Origin: Pseudazoarcus pumilus
Lineage (GTDB): Bacteria; Pseudomonadota; Gammaproteobacteria; Burkholderiales; Rhodocyclaceae
DNA: 64,000 bases
Reading direction: 5' to 3'
Assembly: GCF_002872475.1 (NCBI RefSeq)
Contig: NZ_CP025682.1
Coordinates: forward strand, 3,100,001 to 3,164,000
Shown piece after piece: positions 30,944 through 42,400 of the stretch. Every line of letters begins with the position of its first letter. Position 1 is the stretch's first letter. The notes below the pieces were generated by a model that saw only the letters and a program-made list of their open reading frames with translations, had not been told where the DNA came from and searched no databases. The position numbers were made by a program, and so were the translations under genes.

Positions 30944-31798
30944 TCAATGGCCTTCATGCGCCTGACCGACGTACACCAGGGTCAGCATCATGAAGATGAA
31001 GGCCTGCAGCACGATGATCAGCACGTGGAAGATCGCCCAGATCGAACCTGCGACGAGGTGACCCAGGAAGCCGAACACGGTGGCCGTGCTGCCCAGCAGC
31101 GCAATCAGCACGAACAGCAGCTCGCCGGCGAACAGGTTGCCGAACAGCCGCAGGCCGTGCGAGACGGTCTTGGCGAGGAACTCGATCATCTGCATGACGA
31201 AGTTCACCGGCCACAGCAGCGGATGGGCACCGAACGGGGCGGTGAACAACTCGTGCACCCAGCCACCGAAGCCCTTGATCTTGATGTTGTAGTAGACGCA
31301 CATCAACAGCACCGAGATCGCCATGCCCATCGGGATGTTGATGTCGGCGGTCGGAACGACACGCATGTAGGCCTCGCCGGCGTGCTCGACGAAGCCCATC
31401 GAAACGAGCGCGCCGCCCCAGGCCATCGGAATCAGGTCAACCGGAAGCAGGTCCATGAAGTTCATCAGGAACACCCAGATGAACACGGTCAGCGCCACGG
31501 GTGCCACGAACTTGCGCGACTCGGCACTGTGGATGATGTTCTTGGCCTGATCGTTGACCATCTCGATCATTATCTCGAAGAAACCCTGGAAGCGGCCCGG
31601 AACACCCGAAGTGGCCTTCTGCGCGACGCGCCACAGGATGAACACCGTCAGCGCGCCCAGACCGAAACCCCAGAACACCGAATCGAGGTTGATGTAGCTC
31701 CAGTCGACGATGGCCTCTTGCGCGTGCCCCGTCTGATTGAGGTTGGTCAGGTGGTGCGTTACGTACTCGGATGCGGTAGGAGCGTGCCCAGTAGCCAT
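30944..31798 (-). CDS. atpB: ATP synthase a subunit
   Basis: Membrane stator subunit with the proton half-channels. The 284-residue protein has five or six hydrophobic segments and the essential arginine in SHGLRLFGNLFAGE, followed by the C-terminal helix with GQAHEGH at its end. The ATG directly abuts the atpI stop (TAA then ATG), so translation is probably coupled. Confidence 0.97.
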   Translation of the reverse strand: MATGHAPTASEYVTHHLTNLNQTGHAQEAIVDWSYINLDSVFWGFGLGALTVFILWRVAQKATSGVPGRFQGFFEIMIEMVNDQAKNIIHSAESRKFVAPVALTVFIWVFLMNFMDLLPVDLIPMAWGGALVSMGFVEHAGEAYMRVVPTADINIPMGMAISVLLMCVYYNIKIKGFGGWVHELFTAPFGAHPLLWPVNFVMQMIEFLAKTVSHGLRLFGNLFAGELLFVLIALLGSTATVFGFLGHLVAGSIWAIFHVLIIVLQAFIFMMLTLVYVGQAHEGH

Positions 31799-32142
31799 TT
31801 AAGTCTTCACCAGAAAAGCAAACAAATTCGCCTTGAGCGCCAGGATCAGCCCGATGAACAGAGCCCCCCAATGGAGATCCGGATAACCGAGACCGATCAG
31901 CACCAACAAACCCACGATCGCGACGATCTTGAAGAACTCGCCGACGACGAAGGCCATCGCGGTACCTGGCCCACCGGAGCGCGAGGACAAGGCCTTCATG
32001 CGCAACGCGAACAGTGCGTTCGGAACGACGCACACCAGCCCCCGAGGGCCGCAGAAATGGCGCCATGCACCCCGAAAAAAACGGCCGCCAGGGCCGCCGC
32101 TGCGAGGGTCGCGCAAATCTGCAGGTAAACCGCTTTCAACAT
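31799..32142 (-). pseudogene. atpI: atpI (ATP synthase assembly/I protein), frameshifted
   Basis: The expected small membrane protein AtpI is split over two frames. Frame one starts at ATG 32142 (MLKAVYLQICATLAAAALAA) and runs to ALGG. The natural continuation (LVCVVPNALFALRMKALSS to NLFAFLVKT) is in the next frame. The break falls at a run of five C (plus strand 32039-32043), where one more base would restore a 114-residue protein. Either a sequencing error in the homopolymer or a genuine loss is possible. AtpI assists c-ring assembly and is not essential in several bacteria, so a real mutation would be tolerated. Confidence 0.8.
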
Positions 32143-32199
32143 GGCCTTTGGCCTGCAGGCACCGGGAAACCCCGCCACCTGCGGCTGAAAATCCGGTCA

Positions 32200-32228
32200 A
32201 TGGTAGGGGTTAACCGTAATCAAGTCAA
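32200..32228 (-). promoter_or_regulatory. Sigma-70-type promoter of the atp operon
   Basis: On the minus strand TTGACT (-35, plus 32223-32228) and TACCAT (-10, plus 32200-32205) are separated by exactly 17 bp, about 58 bp before the atpI ATG. It is the best promoter match in the gap between atpI and the divergent MFS gene. Confidence 0.65.
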
Positions 32229-32324
32229 ACCCCGGAACGCCTCACCCACAGTGTCGCGGGCGATTGCCAGCGCGTCGGAACGGCCCCAGACTGGGCACCG
32301 TCGCCACTGCCCGCGAGGCACCCG

Positions 32325-33656
32325 ATGATCCGCACTTCCCGCGCCGGCCGCCAGGAAATCTTCGGCTGGGCGATGTTCGATTTCGCCAACCAGGCCTACA
32401 CCCTGCTGATCATCACGGTGATCTTCGGTGACCTGTACACGCGCGTCGTCGTCGGCGACGCGCCCGATTACCGCATCGGCAACCTGATGTGGAGCCTCGC
32501 GCTGTGCCTGTCCTATCTGCTGGTGGTGCTCTCGGCGCCACTGCTGGGCACCGTCATGGACCATGCACGCGCGAAGAAGCGCCTGCTCTTCGCCAGCTAT
32601 GTCGCGACCGTGGCGACCACCGCACTGCTGTACTTCGTGGCACCGGGCTGGATGTGGCTGGGCTTTTTCCTGATCGTATTTTCGAACACCGCCTACGCAA
32701 TCGGCGAATCCTTCATCGCGAGCTTTTTGCCCTTTCTCGGCGGGCCCGGCGAACAGGGCAAGGTATCCGGCTTCGGCTGGGCACTGGGCTATGCCGGCGG
32801 ACTGCTTGCCGCGATATTCGCACTGGTGTTCCTGGGTGAAGTCAGCACCGAGAACTTCGAACGCGTTCGCTGGGTCGGGCCGTTCGCCGCCGCCTTCTTT
32901 CTGGTGGCGGCCATCCCCACCTTCCTGTGGCTGCGTGAACCGGACATCGGCGTGCGGCGCCCGCTCAGCGGTGGGGTGGTTGCCGCCGGCTATGCGCGCC
33001 TGCGAGAAACCATACGCACGGCCGCGCAATACCCGGACCTGCGTCGGGTGTTCATCTCCATCCTGTTCGCGATGGCCGGCGTGTACGTGATCATCGCCTT
33101 CGCCTTCATCTACGGCGCGCAGGTCGTGGGTTGGAGCGAGGGCACGCGCACGGCAATGTTCGTCGTCGTGCAGCTCACTGCGCTGGCCGGGGCACTGGGT
33201 TTCGGCTGGCTGCAGGATCGCTTCGGCGGCAGGCGTACCTATGCGATGACGCTGGTGCTGTGGGTGATCGCGATCCTCGCGATCTACTTCGTCGCGGAAC
33301 TGACGGTCCTGCTCAACACCGCCCTCGAAACGGACTTCGAAACCGAACAGGTATTCCTGGTCGCAGGCCTGCTCTCGGGCCTGAGCCTGGGTTCGAGTCA
33401 GTCGGTCGGGCGCGCGCTGGTGGGCGCATTCTCGCCGCCCGAACGGGCGGCGGAGCTGTTCGGATTCTGGGGACTGTTCTCCAAGCTCGCCGCGATCTTC
33501 GGCATCTTCGGCGTCGGACTGCTGCAGCTGGCCTTCGGCCTGCAGGGCGCGGTGCTGTTCTGCATCGTGCTGTTCGTCGCGGCGCTGGTGCCGCTGGCCG
33601 GAGTCGACGAGGCACGCGGCATCTCCGTCGCGCACGGCGAGCCGGCTGTCGACTAG
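32325..33656 (+). CDS. MFS transporter, UMF1/Atg22-like family
   Basis: A 443-residue major facilitator with about twelve hydrophobic segments. It opens FGWAMFDFANQAYTLLIITVIFGDLY, the characteristic start of the UMF1 (Atg22-like) family, and has the FLPFLGGPGEQGKVSGFGWALGY and GLSLGSSQSVGRAL motifs of that group. Substrate unknown; the yeast relative exports amino acids from the vacuole. It is the only plus-strand gene between the atp and par operons, and its stop overlaps the convergent parB stop by 4 bp. A GAGG ribosome-binding site precedes the ATG. Confidence 0.87.
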   Translation: MIRTSRAGRQEIFGWAMFDFANQAYTLLIITVIFGDLYTRVVVGDAPDYRIGNLMWSLALCLSYLLVVLSAPLLGTVMDHARAKKRLLFASYVATVATTALLYFVAPGWMWLGFFLIVFSNTAYAIGESFIASFLPFLGGPGEQGKVSGFGWALGYAGGLLAAIFALVFLGEVSTENFERVRWVGPFAAAFFLVAAIPTFLWLREPDIGVRRPLSGGVVAAGYARLRETIRTAAQYPDLRRVFISILFAMAGVYVIIAFAFIYGAQVVGWSEGTRTAMFVVVQLTALAGALGFGWLQDRFGGRRTYAMTLVLWVIAILAIYFVAELTVLLNTALETDFETEQVFLVAGLLSGLSLGSSQSVGRALVGAFSPPERAAELFGFWGLFSKLAAIFGIFGVGLLQLAFGLQGAVLFCIVLFVAALVPLAGVDEARGISVAHGEPAVD

Positions 33657-34501
33657 CGCAGGCGCGAGAGTAGACCGTCGAGCTGGTCCAGATCGCCGAA
33701 GCGGATCGACAGCTCGCCCGCGCCCTTGCGGTTGGCGCGGATCTTCACGGTCGCGCCCAGCGTATCGGCAAGCTCTTCCTGCAGACGCAGCAGGTCGCGG
33801 TCCGGCGCCGGCGCGACCTTCTTGTCGCGCGGATTGAGCATGCGATAGACCAGCTGCTCGGTCTCGCGCACCGACGTTCCCTTGGCGGCCACCAGATTGG
33901 CGACCTGGATCTGGCTCGCCGCATCGAGCGGCAGCATGGCGCGCGCGTGGCCCATGTCGATGTCGCCGGCCATCAGCAGTTCCTGCACCTGGGTGGCGAG
34001 ATTGAGCAGGCGCAGCAGGTTGCTTGCGGCCGGGCGCGAACGGCCCACCGCATCGGCCGCCTGCTGGTGGGACATGCCGAACTCGTCGATCAGGCGCTGG
34101 ATGCCGGCGGCCTCCTCGAGCGGATTGAGGTTCTCCCGCTGGATGTTCTCGATGAGCGACATCGCCAGCGCGGCCTCGTCCGGAATCGGACGCACCAGAC
34201 ACGGCACGTAGCCCAGATCGGCCAGCTGCGCGGCACGCCAACGACGCTCACCGGCAATGATCTCGTAGCGGTCGACACCGACGGGGCGCACCAGGATGGG
34301 CTGCATCACGCCCTGCGATCGGATCGATGCGGCCAGCTCGTCGAGCGAGCCCGGATCCATGCGCGTCCGTGGCTGGTACTTGCCCGGCTGCAGGCTGCCC
34401 ACGGCCAGCGTCTGCAGCTCGCCCTTGTCCTCTTCGTCGCGGTTGCCCGAGAGCAGCGCGTCCAGGCCGCGGCCGAGGCCTTTCGGTTTTGGTGGTGTCA
34501 T
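33653..34501 (-). CDS. parB: Chromosome partitioning protein ParB
   Basis: CTP-dependent DNA-binding clamp that loads at parS sites and works with ParA in origin segregation. The 282-residue protein starts with the typical KPKGLGRGLDALLSG box. It has the CTP/arginine-patch motif GERRWRAAQLA in the N-terminal domain, a helix-turn-helix (MSHQQAADAVGRSRPAASNLLRLL) and a C-terminal dimerisation domain. It follows parA after 31 bp. No parS site was recognised in the window. Confidence 0.95.
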   Translation of the reverse strand: MTPPKPKGLGRGLDALLSGNRDEEDKGELQTLAVGSLQPGKYQPRTRMDPGSLDELAASIRSQGVMQPILVRPVGVDRYEIIAGERRWRAAQLADLGYVPCLVRPIPDEAALAMSLIENIQRENLNPLEEAAGIQRLIDEFGMSHQQAADAVGRSRPAASNLLRLLNLATQVQELLMAGDIDMGHARAMLPLDAASQIQVANLVAAKGTSVRETEQLVYRMLNPRDKKVAPAPDRDLLRLQEELADTLGATVKIRANRKGAGELSIRFGDLDQLDGLLSRLR

Positions 34502-34532
34502 GCGTGGTTCCGGAAGAGTGCGAAGGCGTCCG

Positions 34533-35303
34533 TCACAGCGTCCTCACCCGTTCGATCATTTCCTGCGCGAAGGCCTGATAGGCCTGCGCACCCTTGGCGC
34601 TGCGGTCGTAGAGCACGCCGGGAATACCGTAGCTCGGAGCCTCGGCCAGGCGGACGTTGCGCGGCACGATGGTGGTGAACACCTTGTCGCCGAAGTGCCC
34701 CTCGAGCTGATCCGAGACCTGCTGCTGCAGCGTCATGCGCGGATCGTACATGACGCGCAGCAGGCCGATGATCTTGAGATCGCGGTTGAGGTTGGCGTGC
34801 ACCTTCTTGATGGTATTGACCAGGTCGGACAGCCCTTCGAGCGCGTAGTACTCGCACTGCATCGGGATGATCACACCGTGCGCGGTGCACAGGCCGTTGA
34901 GCGTGAGCATCGACAGCGACGGCGGGCAGTCCACGAGGATGAAGTCGTAATCGTCCGCATGCGGTTCGAGCAGGTCGCGCAGACGGGTCTCGCGGCGCTC
35001 CAGATCGACCAGTTCGACCTCGGCACCGGCCAGGTCGCGGTTGGCGGGCAGTACGTCGAAGCCGCCCGAGGGCGACTTGACGCGCACTTCCGCCAGCGCG
35101 GCGATACCCACCAGCGCGTGATAGACCGAGTGGCCCAGTTCGCGCTTGTCGACCCCGCTGCCCATGGTGGCGTTGCCCTGCGGATCGAGGTCGATCAGCA
35201 AGGTGCGCTGGCCGGCCTCATGCAGCGCGGCCGCGAGGTTCACGCAGGTGGTGGTCTTTCCGACGCCGCCCTTCTGGTTGGCGACACAGAAGATTCTTGC
35301 CAT
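34533..35303 (-). CDS. parA: Chromosome partitioning ATPase ParA (Soj)
   Basis: Walker-type ATPase that binds nucleoid DNA and moves ParB-bound origins. The 256-residue protein has the deviant Walker A KGGVGKTT (residues 11-18), the DLDPQGNAT motif and Walker B ILVDCPPSLS. The ATG at 35303 overlaps the rsmG stop (ATGA); the longer upstream open frame is only read-through of rsmG and carries no ParA homology. Confidence 0.96.
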   Translation of the reverse strand: MARIFCVANQKGGVGKTTTCVNLAAALHEAGQRTLLIDLDPQGNATMGSGVDKRELGHSVYHALVGIAALAEVRVKSPSGGFDVLPANRDLAGAEVELVDLERRETRLRDLLEPHADDYDFILVDCPPSLSMLTLNGLCTAHGVIIPMQCEYYALEGLSDLVNTIKKVHANLNRDLKIIGLLRVMYDPRMTLQQQVSDQLEGHFGDKVFTTIVPRNVRLAEAPSYGIPGVLYDRSAKGAQAYQAFAQEMIERVRTL

Positions 35304-35925
35304 CAGTCCCGTTCCAGGATGATCAGGTGTCGTTCGGCATCCAGCCCGGGCACCGCGAGCGGCAGCGTCTCGACGACGCGCACGCCATCGGGCAGGGCTG
35401 CGAGTTCGTCCCGAGGATACACGCCTTTCATCGCCAGGAAACGACCGCCGGGCGCCAGCAGATGACGGGTGAGTCGGACGAAGTCGGCAATCTCCGAGAA
35501 GGCGCGCGAGATCACCGCATCGCACGGCGCGTCCGGCTGCACGTCTTCGACGCGCGCATGCAGCGGGGCAAAGTTGGCCAGGCCCAGTTCGATCTGCGCC
35601 TGCTGCTGGAAGCTGGCCTTTTTTCCGACGGTCTCGATCGAAGTGATTTCCAGCTCAGGCCGGGCGATGGCCAGAGGGATGCCGGGCAGGCCGCCGCCGG
35701 AACCGATGTCGGCCAGCCGCGCGATCTGGCCCAGATGGGGCAGCACGGCCAGCGAGTCGAGCAGATGATGAGTAATGGCCTGTTCGGGCGAGCGGATGGC
35801 GGTGAGGTTGTAGACGCGGTTCCACTTGCCCAGCAACGCCGCGAAAGCGAGCAGGCGGGTACGCGCATCGGGGGAAAGGTCGAGCCCGAGATCCGGGAGG
35901 CCACGGTCCAGCAGGGCCGCTTCGC

Positions 35926-35929
<4 letters not shown>
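35303..35929 (-). CDS. rsmG: 16S rRNA (guanine-N7) methyltransferase RsmG
   Basis: SAM-dependent methyltransferase acting on G527 of 16S rRNA. The 208-residue protein has the RsmG core [16 protein letters not shown] (SAM binding), [21 protein letters not shown] near the N-terminus and [12 protein letters not shown]. The ATG at 35929 overlaps the mnmG stop and its own stop overlaps the parA start, so mnmG-rsmG-parA-parB form a tightly coupled operon of the kind often found near the replication origin. Confidence 0.95.
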
Positions 35930-37881
<1,952 letters not shown>

Positions 37882-37968
37882 GGCGCACCTCGGCGCGAAA
37901 TTCGGCGAACCGATTATCTTACGCCAGCGAGACCCGAATGCCCAGCCCGTACCCGAACGGCGCCTGCA

Positions 37969-37991
37969 AAAAAAAGGTTGATCGAACAACG
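37969..37991 (-). terminator. Weak candidate terminator between the small membrane protein gene and mnmG
   Basis: On the minus strand a short stem GTTG/CAAC (37978-37991) is followed by T8 (plus A8 near 37969-37976). The stem is only 4 bp, though a stronger GCCGC/GCGGC stem lies some 15 bp before it, so termination efficiency is doubtful. Confidence 0.25.
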
Positions 37992-38017
37992 GCTTGGGAC
38001 CGCCGCCACGAGCGGCG

Positions 38018-38308
38018 TCAGTCGCGCGAAGGGGGCTGGCGCTCAACCCTCGGGGAGTACATGCGCTCGTCGGGCCGCACCGACAGATCGACCTCCTCGT
38101 TCGAGAGCTGGTCGGGATCGAAGCCCGGCGGCGGCGTCTGCGGCTGATACTGCACGGCCTGCGTGATCGCCGGAACCTCGACCGGCAGCGGTGCCGGACG
38201 GAACACGTTCTGGTGGACGACGAAGGCTACTGCGGTGAGCAGAAAGAAGTGATTGAGCAGGCGCAAGCGTCGCTTGCGGGGGTCGAGCTTCTTGTCGCGG
38301 GTCTGCAT
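38018..38308 (-). CDS. Small single-pass membrane protein of unknown function
   Basis: A 96-residue protein. The N-terminus is strongly basic ([19 protein letters not shown]), followed by one membrane helix ([17 protein letters not shown]) and a proline-rich, probably periplasmic tail. No known domain is recognised. The ATG at 38308 is preceded on the minus strand by an AGG-containing stretch. It lies alone between mnmG and a flavoprotein gene on the same strand. Coding potential is supported by composition and by the clean membrane topology, not by recognised homology. Confidence 0.6.
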   Translation of the reverse strand: MQTRDKKLDPRKRRLRLLNHFFLLTAVAFVVHQNVFRPAPLPVEVPAITQAVQYQPQTPPPGFDPDQLSNEEVDLSVRPDERMYSPRVERQPPSRD

Positions 38309-38378
38309 GACGACCTCGGTAGGTGCGTGTCGGCGATTGTGGTCCGACGACCCCGGTCGACGCAAGTTCCCTGCGCAT

Positions 38379-39005
38379 TCAGTACAAAGTTTCGCGTTGA
38401 CGCGCGGGCAGGGCCGCGTCGTAGTTCTGCGCATCGACCTCGCCGCCGGTCAGCGCGTCGAGAATACGCCCCGGGCTGGGCACGCGCGCACCGACATCGG
38501 TCGGCGGCGGCCGCCAAAGGCCGGCGCGCTGCACGGCGCGTGCGCATTGAAAATACACGCGCTCGACGCACACCATGGTCACGCAGCGCGGTGGCTTGCC
38601 GCCGACCGCGAAGCGCGCGAGCAGGGCCGGGGCGACCGAGATCGTCGCGCGCCCGTTGACGCGCAGCATCTCGCCCACGCCGGGAATCAGGAACAGCAAC
38701 GCGATGCGCGGATCGACGACGAGATTGCGCAACGAGTCGACACGGTTGTTGCCGCGCCGCTCGGGCAGCAGCAGCGTGCGCTCATCCTCGACCGCGACGA
38801 AGCCGGCCGGGTCGCCGCGCGGCGAGGCATCCAGTCCGTCCGGGCCGGCAGTCGCCACGACGACGAAGGGCGAAGCCTCGATCATCTGCCGGTAGAGCGG
38901 GTGAATATGGTCGATCTCTTTCCTGAGCGAAGGCGCGGCAACACTGCCGAACAAGGCGTCCAGCTGCTCGAGACGGGTGATGGCATGCGGATCGGGCTCG
39001 GACAT
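38379..39005 (-). CDS. PPOX-type flavoprotein (pyridoxamine 5'-phosphate oxidase family)
   Basis: A 208-residue FMN-binding split-barrel protein of the pyridoxamine 5'-phosphate oxidase superfamily, resembling the MSMEG_1061-type subgroup. Visible features are FVVVATAGPDGLDASPRGDPAGFV and LLLPERRGNNRVDSLRNLVVDPRIALLFLIPG, which form the FMN-binding strands. The C-terminus keeps CVERVYFQCARAVQRAGLW. The substrate is unknown. The ATG at 39005 avoids an unlikely proline-rich extension. It lies 40 bp from a small membrane protein gene on the same strand. Confidence 0.85.
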   Translation of the reverse strand: MSEPDPHAITRLEQLDALFGSVAAPSLRKEIDHIHPLYRQMIEASPFVVVATAGPDGLDASPRGDPAGFVAVEDERTLLLPERRGNNRVDSLRNLVVDPRIALLFLIPGVGEMLRVNGRATISVAPALLARFAVGGKPPRCVTMVCVERVYFQCARAVQRAGLWRPPPTDVGARVPSPGRILDALTGGEVDAQNYDAALPARQRETLY

Positions 39006-39045
39006 GGGCACGGCTCTCGGGTGCAATGGCCCGATGATAGACGCT

Positions 39046-39453
39046 TCAATGGCCGCGCGAGCCGGCGCGTCGCAGCAGGACCGTGGCCAGGCGCGCGAGC
39101 GCGACGATCTCGACGAACAGGATCGCCATGCGCACGCCGGGTCCGAACAGGCCGATCAGCGCCAGCGCCATCGTCGCGCAGTCGGCGCCGATCGACACCA
39201 ACGCATAGCCGGAAGCGAAACGCGTGCTGATCATCGCGATCAGGACCAGCCAGAAGAACAGCGCAAACGCGATCGAGGACAGCTCGATCGCTCGCGCGAA
39301 CGTGTACGGATCGTGCAGCACCTCCCAGCGCAGCGCGGCGAAGAGTGCGGCGAGCACGATCAGCGCGAACACCGGGCGCCAGCTGTAGGGCAATCCACTG
39401 CCCGGATGGCGGAAACTGAGCAGCAGCCAAAGATGCAGAAGCAGTGCTCGCAT
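39046..39453 (-). CDS. Predicted membrane protein, function unknown
   Basis: A 135-residue protein with about four hydrophobic segments (LLHLWLLL, PVFALIVLAALFAAL, SSIAFALFFWLVLIAMI, and a C-terminal pair). No recognised family. The start at 39453 has a purine-rich GGCGGAGAG directly upstream. It lies 16 bp after the RND pump gene on the same strand and may be co-transcribed with it. Whether it is a pump accessory is only a guess from position. Confidence 0.6.
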   Translation of the reverse strand: MRALLLHLWLLLSFRHPGSGLPYSWRPVFALIVLAALFAALRWEVLHDPYTFARAIELSSIAFALFFWLVLIAMISTRFASGYALVSIGADCATMALALIGLFGPGVRMAILFVEIVALARLATVLLRRAGSRGH

Positions 39454-39469
39454 CTCTCCGCCCTCCGTC

Positions 39470-42400
39470 CTACTGCCGCGCCATTTCGGCTTCGAGTCGG
39501 TGCTTGATGTCGTCCGGCGAGCCCGTGTTGCGCGCCAGCAGCTCATAGAACAGCGGGATCACGAACAGCGTCAGCACGGTCGACACGGCCACGCCGAAGA
39601 ACACCACGATGCCGATCACCTCGCGCGTCTCGGCGCCCGCCCCCGCGGCGAGAATCAGCGGAATCGCACCGGCAACGGTGGTGATGCCGGTCATCAGCAC
39701 GGGACGCAGGCGGATCACCGAGGCCTCCACCACGGCGTCGTGGAACTCGCGCCCCTCGTCGCGCAACTGGTTGGCGAACTCGACGATGAGGATGCCGTTC
39801 TTGGCCGCCAGGCCGATCAGCATGACCAGTCCGATCTGGCTGTACAGGTTGAGCGTGGCGCCGGTCACCCACAGTCCGAACAGGCCGCCGCCCACCGCGA
39901 AAGGCACGCCGAGGATGATCACGAACGGGTGCACCCAGCTCTCGAACTGCGCGGCGAGCACCAGGAAGACCACCAGCAGGCCGAGCGCGAAGATGAACAC
40001 GATGGAGCCACCGGCGGTCTGGTAGTCCAGCGACTGGCCCTTGTAGTCGATGACCACATTCTCGGGCAGATGCTCGCGCGCCAGACCCTCCAGGTGTTCG
40101 AGCGCGGCGCCCAGCGTCAGGCCCTCGTCCAGACCGGCGCTGATGGTGATGGCGCGCACGCGGTTGTAACGCGAGAGCGAGCGCGAATCGGCAAAATCCT
40201 CGAGCTGAACCAGGTTGGACAGCGGGATCAACTCCCCGGAACGGTCCGAGCGCACGTAGAGGTTTTCGAGCGCGTCCGGGCTGCGCTGGCGTTCGCGCTC
40301 GCCTTCGACGATCACGTCGTACTCGCGCCCGCCCTCGATGTAGTTGGTGATGCGGCGTGAGCCGAGCATGGTCTCGAGCGTGCGTCCGATGGTGTCGACG
40401 TTCACCCCCAGCGCGGCCGCGCGGTCGTAGTCGATCTTCACCTCGAGCTGCGGCTGGGTTTCCTTGTAATCCCAGTCGACGTCGATCAACCCCGGATTGT
40501 CAGCCTCCAGCCTGGCCAGCAGCGTGTCGCGCCACTGCGCCAATTCTTCGTAGGAGCCCGCGCCGCCGATGACGAACTGCACCGGCGTGCGGTTGGACTG
40601 GCTGAAGCCCTGGCGCATGAACACCGAAGCGCGGATGCCGGTCAGGTCGGACAGCGCCCCGCGTACCTCGGACATGATCTCGTCGGCCGGGCGGCGCGCG
40701 CTCCAGTCGGCGAGCACGACGATGGCCATGCCGATGTTGTAGACCGGCGCATCGTTGCCGCCCAGCGGCGAGATGACCAGCAGGCGCTGCACCTCGCCGC
40801 TGTCCACATAGGGCATCAGGCGACGCTCGACCTCACCCATGTAGGTCGCCATCAACGCGTGGGTCGCACCTTCCGGACCATTGACCCGCACATAGAACGC
40901 CCCACGATCCTCGCTCGGCGCGTATTCCGATTCGAGCTGCGTGAACAGCACGCCGAGCCCGCCGGCGAGCAGCACGAAGCCGGCCAGGGCCAGAGCGCGG
41001 TGGCGCAGCATCGCGCGCAACGCACTCGCGTAGCGCCGCCGCAAGGCGTTGACCACGCGGTCCACCGCCTGCACGATGCGCCGCCCTTCATCGCGCGGGC
41101 GCAGCAGCTTGGAGGCGAGCATGGGCGAGACCGTCAGCGCGACGAAGCTGGAGAAGGCCACGGCCGCCGCCATGGTCAGCGCGAACTCCGAGAACAGCCG
41201 GCCGATGTCGCCCTGCAGGAAGGAGATCGGCACGAACACCGAGATCAGCACCAGCGTCGTCGAAACCACCGCGAAGGCGACCTGGCGCGCCCCGCGGTAG
41301 GAGGCGAGCAGCGCACTCTCGCCGTAGTCGTCCATGCGGCGACGGATGTTCTCGAGCACGATGATGCCGTCATCGACCACCAGGCCGATGGCCAGCACCA
41401 GCGCCAGCAGTGTGAGCAGGTTCACCGAGAAACCGAACAGCGCCAGCGCGATGAAGGTCGCCACCAGCGACACCGGCACGGCGACGGCCGGCACCAGGAT
41501 CGCGCGCAGGCTGCCGAGGAACAGGAAGATGATGAGCACCACCAGCACGGTGGCGATCGCCAGCGTCGAATAGACCTCCCTGACCGCACCTTCGATGAAC
41601 ACCGACGAATCGAAGCTGGGCTGGATCGACATGCCCTCGGGCAACGTCTGGTTCAGCCGCGTGACCTCGTCGCGCACGCCGCGCGCCACATCCATGGTGT
41701 TGGCCGTGGACTGCTTGATGATCCCCAGCCCGACCATGGGGTCGCCGTTGCCGCGGAACAGGCTGCGATCATCCACCGTGCCGCGCTCGACCCGCGCGAT
41801 CTCGCCCAGGCGCACCAGATGTCCATCCTCGCCGCGCGCGACCACCAGGCGCGCGAAATCCTGCGCGTCGCGGAACTCACGCTGCACCCGCACCGTGAAC
41901 AGCCGCGTGTGCGATTCGATGCGTCCGGCCGGCAACTCGATGTTGTCGGCGCGCAGGGCGGACTCGACATCGCCCACGGTGAGCCCACGCGCGGCCAGCG
42001 CATTGCGGTCCAGCCACACGCGCATCGCGTAGGCGCGCTCGCCGCCGATGCGCACGCGCGCCACGCCATCGAGCACCGACAGGCGATCGACCAGATAGCG
42101 CTGGGCGTAGTCGGTCAGTTCGGCGACCGTGTGGCGGTCGGAGGCAAAGTTCCACCACACGATCACGTCGGCGTCGGCGTCGACGCGCTGGATCTCGGGC
42201 GCGTCGGCCTCCTCGGGCAGCTGCTCGATGACGCGCGAGACCGCGTCGCGCACGTCGTTGGCGGCGGCCTCGATGTCACGGCCGATGGAAAAGCGCAACA
42301 CCACGTCGGATTCGCCGTCGCGGCTGCGCGACTCGATGTATTCGATGCCCTCGATGCCGGCCACCGCTTCCTCGATGGGTTCGGTGATCTGGGTCTCGAT

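Noticed and set aside
37969-37985. Possible solitary IS end (A8 followed by GGTT) resembling the left end of the ISL3 element
   Set aside because: Similarity stops after nine bases and there is no inverted partner; treated as coincidence and at best a weak terminator.
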